Of a stretch of DNA of 64,000 nucleotides, positions 22,599 through 30,779 are shown piece by piece. The DNA is from an uncultured Clostridia bacterium. Its GTDB lineage: Bacteria > Bacillota > Clostridia > Christensenellales > CAG-917. Location: contig CANQNQ010000001.1 of the NCBI GenBank assembly GCA_947625225.1, forward strand, positions 62,001 through 126,000, in the 5' to 3' direction. The notes under the pieces were generated by a model, which was given only the letters and a program-made list of their open reading frames with translations, did not search any database and was not told the DNA's origin. The position numbers were made by a program, and so were the translations under genes. Numbering within the stretch: the first letter of the stretch is position 1; every line of letters begins with the position of its first letter.

Positions 22599-23030
22599 AT
22601 GTTCACCGATCTCAACGAATTTCTTAAAGCCAACGCCAAGGCAAACGGCGCCGAGGACAGGCGCGTATATACCTACGGCAAGATGCACTTCTCCGTCGGC
22701 AGCCTTGGCTACACATATCTTATAAACGGCAAGGCGGAGGTGGGCGACATAGCTGTTGTCAACTCAAAGGAGGGCAAGCGCCTGACGCTTATATCAAGAA
22801 TAACCTACGGTCTCAAAAGCGAAGCGCCCTATGACTTTGACAAATTGGTGGAGCCCGCGGAGATAGTAAAGTACGGCACGGAGCGCCACCGCAAATTGCT
22901 GACGGACATGTTTGCGCACGGCAACGACTACCGCGAAGCCGAGGCGCCACAGGATGAGATCGAGGACGAGTTCGACGAGGACGAGGAGTACTTGATGGAA
23001 ATGGATTACCGCGACTCCGAGGGTATATAA
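22599..23030 (+). CDS. uncharacterised acidic protein downstream of the bile salt hydrolase
   Basis: 143-aa cytoplasmic protein, no family recognised. The first two thirds look like a compact alpha/beta fold (VYTYGKMHFSVGSLGYTYLIN, AVVNSKEGKRLTLISRITYG); the last 35 residues are very acidic (EIEDEFDEDEEY). It starts 10 nt after the hydrolase stop behind GAGGAAA and is closed by a terminator, so the two are co-transcribed. Confidence 0.78.
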   Translation: MFTDLNEFLKANAKANGAEDRRVYTYGKMHFSVGSLGYTYLINGKAEVGDIAVVNSKEGKRLTLISRITYGLKSEAPYDFDKLVEPAEIVKYGTERHRKLLTDMFAHGNDYREAEAPQDEIEDEFDEDEEYLMEMDYRDSEGI

Positions 23031-23062
23031 CGTCAAAACGATATGTTAAACCCCCTTTTTAT

Positions 23063-23096
23063 GCGAAAAACGCACGGAACTCGTGCGTTTTTATTT
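23063..23096 (+). terminator. terminator of the bile salt hydrolase unit
   Basis: Stem aaaaacgcacg / cgtgcgttttt with a 5-nt loop and a T-rich tail. It could also end minus-strand transcripts. Confidence 0.87.
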
Positions 23097-23114
23097 TTAT
23101 GGATTTTGCGGCGC

Positions 23115-23879
23115 TCACTCCCCCTCTTTTGGAGTTTTGTCCCTGAATGACGGCGCGGCGGGGGGCCACAGATTGCTGCGCTCGGGATGATATATCGCGC
23201 CCAGAATGCGCTGCTTGGCAAAGGGTATCTCCTCGCAGATGTGCGCGATGAGCTTCTTTGCGTACTCGCGCTGGCTGACGTGATTTTGCGGGCAGGGATT
23301 GTCCACTATCGGCAGCCCCAGCCGCGATACCGCCGAGATGATGTCGTACTCCTCAAGGTATACGAATGGACGTATGAGCGACACCCCCGACTTGTCCATA
23401 TACGCGGTGGGCGCAAAGCAGGAAAACCTGCCCTCGTACAGCAGCGACAGCAACATCGTCTCGGCAACATCGTCCGCATTGTGTCCAAGCGCCAACTTGC
23501 CGCCGCCCAGCGAATTGACGGTGGAATTGAGCGCGCCACGCCTCATCTTTGCGCACAGTGAGCAGGGATTAGACTCCTTGCGGGCGTCGAAGATTATCTC
23601 GGCGATGTCCGTCTTTACCACGTGATGGGGGACGTCATTGTCGCTGCAAAACCGCTCAAGCGCGGCCATTTGCTCCTTACTTGTCTTTTCAAGCCCCATA
23701 TCAATGGTGATCGCCTCCAGCGAAAAGCGCTCCGGCGAAAAGCGGCGATATGCGGAAAGCGCAGCCGTCAGCAACACGCTGTCCTTGCCCCCTGACAACC
23801 CCACGAATATGCGGTCTCCGTCCTCTATCATGCCGTAGTCCTGTATGGCGCGGCGCATGGCGCTCAAAATTTTCTGCAT
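23115..23879 (-). CDS. TtcA-like PP-loop tRNA thiolase family ATPase
   Basis: 254 aa from ATG 23879. The PP-loop SGGKDS lies at residues 29-34 of the N-terminal HUP domain; TIDMGLEK, NPCSLCAKMRRGALN (a CxxC pair), LGHNADDVAETMLL and a further Cys in DNPCPQ follow, as in the TtcA/TtuA group that thiolates tRNA using a cysteine-bound iron-sulfur cluster. Target base unknown. An in-frame extension to 24071 is rejected because it overlaps the upstream gene and lacks family sequence. No strong ribosome site is seen. Confidence 0.84.
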   Translation of the reverse strand: MQKILSAMRRAIQDYGMIEDGDRIFVGLSGGKDSVLLTAALSAYRRFSPERFSLEAITIDMGLEKTSKEQMAALERFCSDNDVPHHVVKTDIAEIIFDARKESNPCSLCAKMRRGALNSTVNSLGGGKLALGHNADDVAETMLLSLLYEGRFSCFAPTAYMDKSGVSLIRPFVYLEEYDIISAVSRLGLPIVDNPCPQNHVSQREYAKKLIAHICEEIPFAKQRILGAIYHPERSNLWPPAAPSFRDKTPKEGE

Positions 23880-23970
23880 TCTTTGATCCCCGACATTAGA
23901 ATTTTGTATATCAATAATATAATTTCGTTCTACGCAAGCAAGCGCGGCAACTGCCGTATCTTTTGGCCGC

Positions 23971-24777
23971 TCAGGCCATGCGGACGTACGGCTCCTGTCT
24001 GTGCACGCGCGCGACGGAAGGCACAAAATATCTGTACACAAGTCCGTTGCGGCGGCGAGAAAGCGGTACAAGAATAAGGTACACTACCGACCCGCCCAGG
24101 CACAGCGCCATGTCGTTGAGCGTGTCAAACAATCCTATATCCAGATATCCGCCCTCGATGGTGACGGTCTGCCCGTTGGCAAGATGGATGACCGTGCGCA
24201 CAATGCCCTCGACATCCGTTGCCTCAACGTGCGTGCCTGACAGGAAGTAGGAATGGAATGACTTTACAACGGTATCCTCCTCCATATCGGCGCCCGTGAC
24301 CTCATAGCCCAGATACTCAAACATTTCCCATATGAGCGCGATCATCATGCAAAAGCAAAAGCCGAACAGCACCGCGGCAAACGCCTGCTTGCCCTTTCGC
24401 GGCTCGCCCATCAGCGACATGAACAGCGAGTATCCCAAGCACCCGAAAAAGAACCCCGAAAACGCGTGCAATATGTTGTCCCACACGGGCACCGTCGTGT
24501 ACAGGTCATAGCCGGAGCCCAGCGTACTGCCCAGCAGCAAAAATATCGCGCCAAGCGCAAAGGGCAACTTCATGCGGACGTTGACAAACATCTCGATGAG
24601 CAATATAAGCGGCGCAAAAAGTATGAACACCGCGGACAGTATGGCGTCTCTGGGCTGCGATATGACTGCAAAATAAACGGTAGACGCAATATAAAACGCC
24701 ACATACAACGCCAGCGTGGCGATCACGCTCTTGCCTGTCGCGACGCGTTCGCTCCAATAATTTTTCAACTTTTCCAT
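23971..24777 (-). CDS. multi-helix membrane protein, YjdF/DUF2238-like
   Basis: 268 aa with about seven helices. VPVWDNILHAFSGFFFGCLGY, ALIWEMFEYLGYE and FDTLNDMALCLGGSVVYL are the conserved blocks of this uncharacterised membrane family (D, H, E, D residues in helices). A loop of about 60 residues between the last helices is unusual. ATG at 24777 sits 7 nt after GGAGG. No known role; the TtcA-like gene follows on the same strand. Confidence 0.72.
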   Translation of the reverse strand: MEKLKNYWSERVATGKSVIATLALYVAFYIASTVYFAVISQPRDAILSAVFILFAPLILLIEMFVNVRMKLPFALGAIFLLLGSTLGSGYDLYTTVPVWDNILHAFSGFFFGCLGYSLFMSLMGEPRKGKQAFAAVLFGFCFCMMIALIWEMFEYLGYEVTGADMEEDTVVKSFHSYFLSGTHVEATDVEGIVRTVIHLANGQTVTIEGGYLDIGLFDTLNDMALCLGGSVVYLILVPLSRRRNGLVYRYFVPSVARVHRQEPYVRMA

Positions 24778-25038
24778 AGTCACTCCTCCGTCAAAATGTC
24801 GCCATCTGCGTCCCGCGACGGCGATATGCCTTCAAAAGCAAGACATCTGTGCCAAAGGCGTTTTTGTAAAAGAGTATACAAGCAAATGATATCATACGCG
24901 ACAAACTTAGTCAACTTCTGTATCCTACGGCAAAAAAGTATGAAAAAAAACATTTTTTTGCGCATCTCACACTAAAATTTAAGTAGCGCCGCCCTCAAAA
25001 GCCGAGCGCGGACGGCAAATACTTGCTCGAGGGACAGT

Positions 25039-25716
25039 ATGGTTACGACAATTGGCAATTGGTTGACTCAGGCGACGGGCGGAAACGCATATCTCATGCT
25101 GTTTTTGATGTCGATGACACCCGTCGTGGAGACGCGCGGCGCGGTCATTTTTATGACGGGGATGTTTGACGACCTCGGACAGATATTTGCGGGACTGTGG
25201 TGCTGTATCGCAGGCTCATCGGCAGTGATTTTGCCGCTTGTTTTGCTTACTCGCCCGCTGCTTGCGCGCCTTAAACGCACGCGCGTTTTCGGCAAATTCG
25301 CACGCGGATTGGAGGGACATTTTGCCCTCAAAGCCTCCCGCGCAATGAAATCGTCAAAGCACAAAAACAAAAGTTTATCATCAAATAACGTCAATTCAAC
25401 ATCGCGTTTACGCAAAAACGGCGACATCCACAAAGCCACCGCGCTTGCCGCGTTTGTCGCCATTCCCCTGCCCATGACCGGGGTGTGGACGGGCTCCTGC
25501 ATAGGCGGCTTCTGCGGGCTGCCCGTATGGAAGGTTGCGGTCGCCGTGTTCACAGGCAACGTAATCGCGGCGCACATAATTCTGGCGCTGTGTATGGCTG
25601 TCCCCGCGGAGCTGAGGAATATATTGCTGTACGCATTTGTAGCGTTGGCGGCAGCTACGGCGGTCTGCGCGATATTCGCGCGATTGAAGAGGGCGGAGAA
25701 AAGACCCGATCCGTAA
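25039..25716 (+). CDS. small multidrug export protein family (COG2426-like)
   Basis: 225-aa membrane protein with about five helices. The opening MLFLMSMTPVVETRGAVIF, with a charged ETRG motif inside the membrane, and the later AAFVAIPLPMTGVWTGS with the G-rich helix AGFCG-type segment match proteins annotated as putative small multi-drug export protein. The central cytoplasmic loop (about 90-130) is basic and Ser/Asn-rich, longer than usual. GAGGGACAG precedes ATG. Transport substrates are not established for the family. Confidence 0.8.
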   Translation: MVTTIGNWLTQATGGNAYLMLFLMSMTPVVETRGAVIFMTGMFDDLGQIFAGLWCCIAGSSAVILPLVLLTRPLLARLKRTRVFGKFARGLEGHFALKASRAMKSSKHKNKSLSSNNVNSTSRLRKNGDIHKATALAAFVAIPLPMTGVWTGSCIGGFCGLPVWKVAVAVFTGNVIAAHIILALCMAVPAELRNILLYAFVALAAATAVCAIFARLKRAEKRPDP

Positions 25717-25818
25717 GGATCGCATACGGCAAAATGTCATTATTTTGCTCAAAAAGACTTGCGGCGACGTAAAGGAAGTTATATAATAGCAAAAGAAATA
25801 AATTTTGGGAGGCTGAAT

Positions 25819-26748
25819 ATGCCATTAGTTACAACAACCGAAATGTTCAAAAAAGCATACGAAGGCGGCTATGCCATCGGCGCTTTCAACGTCAATAATA
25901 TGGAGATAATCCAGGGCATCGTCGAGGCAGCGACCGAGGAGCACGCTCCCCTGATCCTGCAGGTCTCGTCCGGCGCAAGGAAGTACGCCAACACCACCTA
26001 CCTCACCAAGATGGTCGAGGCGGCAGTGGAGACAAGCGGCCTTCCCATCTGCCTGCATCTGGACCACGGCGACAGCTTCGCGCTGTGCAAGGATTGCGTT
26101 GACAACGGCTTCACCTCCGTCATGATAGACGCAAGCTCTCATCCCTTTGCGGAAAACATCAGCATCACCAGACAGGTCGTCGAGTACGCGCACGATCACG
26201 GCGTTGTGGTCGAGGCGGAACTTGGCAAGCTGGCGGGCATAGAGGACGCCGTCAACGTGTCCGAAAAGGACGCCAACTTCACCGATCCCGATCAGGTGCA
26301 GGAGTTTGTTGCCAAGACGGGCGTCGACTCGCTGGCGATAGCCATCGGCACCTCTCACGGCGCATACAAATTCAAGGGCGAAGCAAGGCTGCGTTTTGAC
26401 ATCCTCGAAGAGGTCGGCAAACGTCTGCCCGGGTTCCCCATCGTGTTGCACGGCGCGTCCTCTGTCCCGCAGGAGCTGGTGAAGATAGTCAACGAGTACG
26501 GCGGCAGTATGCCCAACGCGCAGGGCGTCCCCGAGGATATGCTGCGCAAGGCGGCGTCCATGGCGGTGTGCAAGATAAACATCGACAGCGACCTGCGTAT
26601 CGCCGTGACCGGCGCCATCCGCGAACACTTTGCCCTCAACCCCTCGCACTTCGATCCTCGTCAATATCTGGGACCTGCGAGAGAGGCTGTCAAGCAAGTC
26701 GTCAAGCACAAAATCGTGGACGTGCTGGGCTGCGCCAACAAAGCGTAA
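25819..26748 (+). CDS. fba: class II fructose-bisphosphate aldolase
   Basis: 309-aa zinc-dependent glycolytic/gluconeogenic enzyme interconverting fructose-1,6-bisphosphate and two triose phosphates. GAFNVNNMEI, the zinc ligands in CLHLDHGDSF and the second metal region VEAELGKLAG, AIAIGTSHGAYKF, VLHGASSVP and KINIDSDLR are in family order. GGGAGG lies 8 nt before ATG 25819; the upstream extension to 25759 is not used. Tagatose- or other bisphosphate aldolases share the motifs, but length and sequence best fit fructose-bisphosphate aldolase. Own terminator. Confidence 0.94.
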   Translation: MPLVTTTEMFKKAYEGGYAIGAFNVNNMEIIQGIVEAATEEHAPLILQVSSGARKYANTTYLTKMVEAAVETSGLPICLHLDHGDSFALCKDCVDNGFTSVMIDASSHPFAENISITRQVVEYAHDHGVVVEAELGKLAGIEDAVNVSEKDANFTDPDQVQEFVAKTGVDSLAIAIGTSHGAYKFKGEARLRFDILEEVGKRLPGFPIVLHGASSVPQELVKIVNEYGGSMPNAQGVPEDMLRKAASMAVCKINIDSDLRIAVTGAIREHFALNPSHFDPRQYLGPAREAVKQVVKHKIVDVLGCANKA

Positions 26749-26779
26749 CGATGGCTTTATCGCCAAATATCATATGTAT

Positions 26780-26818
26780 AAAAGTCCGCTTTGCGCAACA
26801 AGGCGGACTTTTCTTTTG
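26780..26818 (+). terminator. aldolase gene terminator
   Basis: Ten-base stem aaaagtccgc / gcggactttt (26780-26789, 26803-26812), followed by a T-rich tail. Confidence 0.87.
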
Positions 26819-26872
26819 CCAATCTTCCCCGCCCCGAAAAACCAAATTCGCAAAAAAATGCGCCAAAAGCGG

Positions 26873-26900
26873 TTGCATATTGCCGCGCGCGGGTTATAAT
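26873..26900 (+). promoter_or_regulatory. promoter of the HAD gene, leaderless layout
   Basis: TTGCAT (26873-26878), 16-bp spacer, TATAAT (26895-26900), 6 nt before the ATG at 26907, without a Shine-Dalgarno. Confidence 0.68.
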
Positions 26901-26906
26901 GGATGT

Positions 26907-27584
26907 ATGCTGACCACACTGTTTTTTGACATAGACAACACGCTGCTGGACTTTTCGGCGTGTTCAAAGGACTCCATGCAGCGCGCGTTTGAGGACTACG
27001 GGCTGCGCTTTGACGACGATATGTTTGACACCTTCGTCGCGCAAAACAATATGCTGTGGCGGCGCATAGAGCTTGGCGAGCTGACAAAGGACGGCCTGTT
27101 CAAGATCCGCTGGAATATCATCTTTGAAAAGCTGGGCATAGCGGGCGTGGATGGCGAGGAGTTTGAGGAGGATTTCCACAAATACCTCAACGTCAGCTGC
27201 GTCCCCGTGGACGGCGCAAAGCAGACTCTTAAGTATCTCAGCGGCAAGTACAGGCTGTACGCGGCAAGCAACGCCCCGCTGGGCCAACAGCCGCGCAGGA
27301 TGAAACTGGCGGATCTGGACAGGTATATGGACGGCTACTTCATATCCGAGGAGCTTGGCGCGCCAAAGCCGAGCAAGCGCTTTTTTGACGAGTGTTTCGC
27401 AAGATTGGACGGCGTGACTCCCGCTCAGGTCATGATGATAGGCGACTCCAAAAGCGCGGACATAGACGGCGCAAGGCAGTACGGCATGGCGACCTGTTGG
27501 TTCAACTTCCTCAAAACAAAGGACGCGGATGTGCGCGCCGATATTGTGATAGACGACTTAAGAAAGCTACAAGACCTGCTTTAA
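26907..27584 (+). CDS. HAD-IA hydrolase, YjjG-type pyrimidine nucleotidase
   Basis: 225-aa cytoplasmic phosphatase. Motif I FFDIDNTLLDF carries the nucleophile Asp and acid/base Asp; motif II is AASNAPLGQQ; the motif III Lys is in GAPKPSKRFF; motif IV is MMIGDSKSADIDGA. The GAPKPS and TCWFN features match the YjjG branch that dephosphorylates nucleoside monophosphates and non-canonical pyrimidine nucleotides. ATG 26907 is placed by the start of motif I and by the TATAAT ending 6 nt upstream. Confidence 0.88.
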   Translation: MLTTLFFDIDNTLLDFSACSKDSMQRAFEDYGLRFDDDMFDTFVAQNNMLWRRIELGELTKDGLFKIRWNIIFEKLGIAGVDGEEFEEDFHKYLNVSCVPVDGAKQTLKYLSGKYRLYAASNAPLGQQPRRMKLADLDRYMDGYFISEELGAPKPSKRFFDECFARLDGVTPAQVMMIGDSKSADIDGARQYGMATCWFNFLKTKDADVRADIVIDDLRKLQDLL

Positions 27585-27684
27585 GCGATTTTTCATAATT
27601 TTTTAAGGGATTTTTGTGGGAAATCTTGACATAATACACTAAACAAATGTATAATATAGAAAAAAAGAAAAGGAGATTTTTATT

Positions 27685-27915
27685 ATGGCAACATGGTTTA
27701 ACAAACAGAGCCGTCTTGTTCAGATCATCCTTCTTCTCATCCCGTTCGTCAACTGGATCGTGGAGATCGTCGTCCGCTGGTCGGCATTCCTGCAGACAAA
27801 GAAGCCCCTCACGCTTGTGGCAGCTATTCTGGTCACCTTCTTCGGTCTTGTATTTGGCTGGATCGATATCGTATGGTGCTTACTGTTCAAACACATGGTG
27901 TTTGCAAAGGCATAA
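27685..27915 (+). CDS. small two-helix membrane protein
   Basis: 76 aa with a basic amphipathic start, two hydrophobic helices (about 12-33 and 43-66) and a Lys-containing end. No family named; resembles the many YqaE-like small membrane proteins only in size. AAAAGGAGA precedes ATG and a terminator follows directly, so it is an independent transcript with a promoter-like TTGACA at about 27627. Confidence 0.75.
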   Translation: MATWFNKQSRLVQIILLLIPFVNWIVEIVVRWSAFLQTKKPLTLVAAILVTFFGLVFGWIDIVWCLLFKHMVFAKA

Positions 27916-27933
27916 TCGACGCTCGGCAAAAAC

Positions 27934-27961
27934 CGCTTGCGATATGCAAGCGATTTTTTTT
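27934..27961 (+). terminator. terminator of the small membrane-protein gene
   Basis: Stem cgcttgc / gcaagcg with loop gatat, then eight Ts. Confidence 0.92.
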
Positions 27962-28070
27962 GCGCAATTTTGCCTCGCCCGCCGCTATGGATCCCCGCGA
28001 AGCGAATTTTGTTGACTAATTTCATAAAATGATGTACAATAAAATAAACATTACACGGGAGGTAACAAAT

Positions 28071-28424
28071 ATGTATTGCAAATCATGCGGAAGTCAAATT
28101 GACGACCAAGCGGTGGTGTGCCCCTACTGCGGCGTTGCGACCGGCGCAAATCAACCCGCACAAACTCATTCCAACGAGACCAACACTCTGGCTATAGTGG
28201 GCTTTGTGCTGTCCTTCTTCACCGCTCTTATAGGTCTTATCATATCCGCAATTGCGCTTCACAAGGCAAAGACGGAATACAACGGCAACGGCAAGGGCTT
28301 TGCTATCGCGGGCATTGTCATCGGCGCTGTGGAGATGGGCGCGATCTTCTTGTATGTGATCATCATAGTGGCGGGTTTGGCAGCGCTGGGCGCCGCGGCA
28401 ACCACAAACGCATTTTTGCTGTGA
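28071..28424 (+). CDS. zinc-ribbon membrane protein with DUF4190-like helices
   Basis: 117 aa. An N-terminal zinc ribbon (YCKSCGSQIDDQAVVCPYCG, four Cys) is joined by a short linker to two membrane helices of the DUF4190 type (LAIVGFVLSFFTALIGLIISAIAL; GKGFAIAGIVIGAVEMGAIF). GGGAGG lies 7 nt before ATG 28071. Role unknown; such proteins are common in Bacillota. Confidence 0.85.
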   Translation: MYCKSCGSQIDDQAVVCPYCGVATGANQPAQTHSNETNTLAIVGFVLSFFTALIGLIISAIALHKAKTEYNGNGKGFAIAGIVIGAVEMGAIFLYVIIIVAGLAALGAAATTNAFLL

Positions 28425-28440
28425 TTTGAGCAGCTCCATC

Positions 28441-28469
28441 AAAAAAGACCGCGTCGCGGTCTTTTTTTC
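28441..28469 (+). terminator. terminator of the zinc-ribbon gene
   Basis: Stem aaaagaccgc / gcggtctttt with a 3-nt loop, T run on the plus strand and an A run before it, so it can work in both directions and also ends the PHP-gene transcript. Confidence 0.88.
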
Positions 28470-28493
28470 TACCCTTTTATATGCAAAATCCGA

Positions 28494-29291
28494 TTACAGT
28501 CTCTTGCCTGTGAGGCGGGCGTAGGTGCGCGGGTCTATATCGAACAAAAACTTCTTGTCGCCGTCGCCGTGGTAGTCGCTTCCGCCCGTGGGCAGCAGCC
28601 CGTACCTGTAGCACAGCCCCAACAGTTCCTCCCTGTCCGCGTCGGTGTGGGAGGGATAGTTGACCTCAAGTCCGCCCAGCCCGAACAGTTTCAATCCTCT
28701 AAGCAGCGGCAGCAGGTTTTTGTCCTGCATCAGCTTTTTGGGATGCGCGACGCTTACAAGCGCGCCGAACTCGCGTAGCATGCCCACCGCCTCCAGCGGT
28801 TTGAGCCGTCTGACATCGCAATAGGCAAGCCCGCCGGGCGCAAGGAAGCGCTCGAATGCGTCGCTGACGTCGCGCGCGTAACCCTCCTCTACCATGGCTC
28901 GGGCGATGTTCATCCTGCCCAATCCGTCGCCCTCGAAGTCTATGTCGGGCTTGACATTGTACTGCGCCAGCTTCTTGCCTATCTCTATATTTCGGTTGCG
29001 CCTGTAACCCTGCACAGTCTGCAAAAAATCACCAAACGCGGGGTTGTGCCAATCAAAACCGTATCCTAAAATATGGATCTCGCAAACAGAGTAGGCGGAC
29101 AGCTCTATGCCCGCAACAAATTGGATGCCCTCGGCGACGGACGCCGCATACGCCTCGTCCAGCCCCGCCACGGTATCGTGATCGGTGACGGATATAATTT
29201 CCGCGCCGCCCTCTTTTGCCCATTTTACCGCCTCGGCGGGCGTCTTGGTGCCGTCCGAAGCGGTGGTATGAATGTGTAGATCAGCCTTCAT
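28494..29291 (-). CDS. PHP-domain phosphoesterase (YciV/RNase AM-like)
   Basis: 265-aa metal-dependent phosphoesterase. DLHIHTTASDGTKTP, SVTDHDTVAGL, FVAGIELSAY, SVAHPKKL and TGGSDYHGD supply the metal-binding His and Asp of the PHP fold. The YciV branch removes phosphates from nucleoside 3',5'-bisphosphates and trims RNA 5' ends. ATG at 29291 follows GGAGAGG. The gene starts 18 nt after rmuC and is the last of a minus-strand run that begins at spoIIE. Confidence 0.87.
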   Translation of the reverse strand: MKADLHIHTTASDGTKTPAEAVKWAKEGGAEIISVTDHDTVAGLDEAYAASVAEGIQFVAGIELSAYSVCEIHILGYGFDWHNPAFGDFLQTVQGYRRNRNIEIGKKLAQYNVKPDIDFEGDGLGRMNIARAMVEEGYARDVSDAFERFLAPGGLAYCDVRRLKPLEAVGMLREFGALVSVAHPKKLMQDKNLLPLLRGLKLFGLGGLEVNYPSHTDADREELLGLCYRYGLLPTGGSDYHGDGDKKFLFDIDPRTYARLTGKRL

Positions 29292-29309
29292 AGTCCTCTC
29301 CGTAAAAAA

Positions 29310-30671
29310 TCAATCTTCGCTGTCGCCAGCGACCTCTTCGACGTCGAAGGTTATCTCCGCGTCGGGCGCGTCAAGCAGCTCGTGCGAAGGCTCCTCGCCG
29401 ACAAACGCCGTCGCCTTGTCCAGCGTGTTGCGGATGTAGCCCGTGCGCTTTTCTGCGTCGTCAAAGGTGTCCTTAAGCTTTGCCAGCCTCACGTTGGTCT
29501 GGCGCAGGAACACGGTCAGCTTGTCGAAGTCCTTGTTGAAGCTCTTCAGCAGTTTGGCGATCTCCGTGCTGCGCTTTTCCATAGCCACGCTCTTGAAGCC
29601 CATCTGCAGGCTGTTGAGCAGCGCCGCCAGCGTGGTGGGTCCGCACACGATGACGCGATAGCGCGTCTGCAGGTCGCTGATAAGTCCGTCCCTGCGTATC
29701 ACCTCGGCGTAAAGCCCCTCGGTGGGCAGGTACATTATGGCAAAATCGGTGGTCTTGGGAGGGCGTATGTACTTGTTGCTGATGTCCTGCGCCTCCTTCT
29801 TGACGCGCTGGGCGAGCGCCTTTGACGCCGCCTCCACGCCGTCGGGATCCGCCGCGTCCGCCGCCGCGGACAGCCTTTCGTAATCCTCAAGAGGGAACTT
29901 CGCGTCTATGGGCAACAGCACCTCGCCCTCGCCTTTGCCGGGCATCTTGATGACAAAATCCACCGCGTCGTCGCTGCCGCGCACAAGCCTCTCCTGCTTC
30001 CTGTACTGCTCGGCGATGAGTATCTGCGACAGCAGGCTTTCAAGCGAGACCTCTCCCCACGTTCCGCGGGATTTGACGTTTTTGAAGATGCGGTTGAGGT
30101 CGCCCACGCCCGCCTGCAAGGTCTGCAACTCGTTGAAAGAGCGATTGATAGCCTCCAGCCTTTCCGTCACCTGCTTGAAGGACGTATCGAAACGCTGTTC
30201 CACCGTGGCGGACAACTTTTCGTCCACGGTGAGGCGCACCTGCTCAAGCTGTTTGGCGTTGTCCTCGCGCACCTCTTTGAGACTGAGCGCGTTGGCGTCC
30301 TTAAGTTCGGCTATATTTTTCGCCATAGCCACGTTGAGTGTGCCCATGTTTTCGGACATGGCAAGTTTCAGTTCGCCCAGCTGCTCCACGGTCTGTGTGT
30401 TGAGCTTGTTCATCTTTTCGTTGACGTCCGCAGAGAGCGCCTCGACCCTGCTCATCATGGCGCGGCTGTTTTCGTTTTGTGCGTTGACCGCGCCCGTAAG
30501 CATGGACGTCTCCATCTTGACTATCTTGCCCACGGCGTCCTCTATATCTCCGCCGCCGTTATCCTTTTTTTTGATGGAGCGCAGTGTGATAAGCGCTGCC
30601 GCTCCCACTATAAGCGCGGCAAGCGAAAACACCGCCGCAAACACCGTCAAAACAATTTCCGCTGTAGACAT
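29310..30671 (-). CDS. rmuC: DNA recombination protein RmuC
   Basis: 453 aa from ATG 30671, with GGAGGAGG 7 nt upstream. An N-terminal membrane helix (about 5-30) anchors a long coiled coil (about 45-190, rich in E, K, L, A), followed by the RmuC nuclease-like core: LNRIFKNVKSRGTWGEVSLESLL, VDFVIKMPGKGEGEVLLPIDAKFPLEDYERL, KTTDFAIMYLPTEGLYAEV and VCGPTTLAALLNSLQMGFKSVAMEK. RmuC limits inversions at short inverted repeats in E. coli. Nearby genes are unrelated. Confidence 0.95.
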   Translation of the reverse strand: MSTAEIVLTVFAAVFSLAALIVGAAALITLRSIKKKDNGGGDIEDAVGKIVKMETSMLTGAVNAQNENSRAMMSRVEALSADVNEKMNKLNTQTVEQLGELKLAMSENMGTLNVAMAKNIAELKDANALSLKEVREDNAKQLEQVRLTVDEKLSATVEQRFDTSFKQVTERLEAINRSFNELQTLQAGVGDLNRIFKNVKSRGTWGEVSLESLLSQILIAEQYRKQERLVRGSDDAVDFVIKMPGKGEGEVLLPIDAKFPLEDYERLSAAADAADPDGVEAASKALAQRVKKEAQDISNKYIRPPKTTDFAIMYLPTEGLYAEVIRRDGLISDLQTRYRVIVCGPTTLAALLNSLQMGFKSVAMEKRSTEIAKLLKSFNKDFDKLTVFLRQTNVRLAKLKDTFDDAEKRTGYIRNTLDKATAFVGEEPSHELLDAPDAEITFDVEEVAGDSED

Positions 30672-30779
30672 ATCCGCCTCCTCCCCCTGCGCACGCAATG
30701 GGGTTTATCCCGTATTATAATTTGCTGTTTATATACTAAACGCACGTTTATATCATCATTTTAACAATATAAAACCCGT

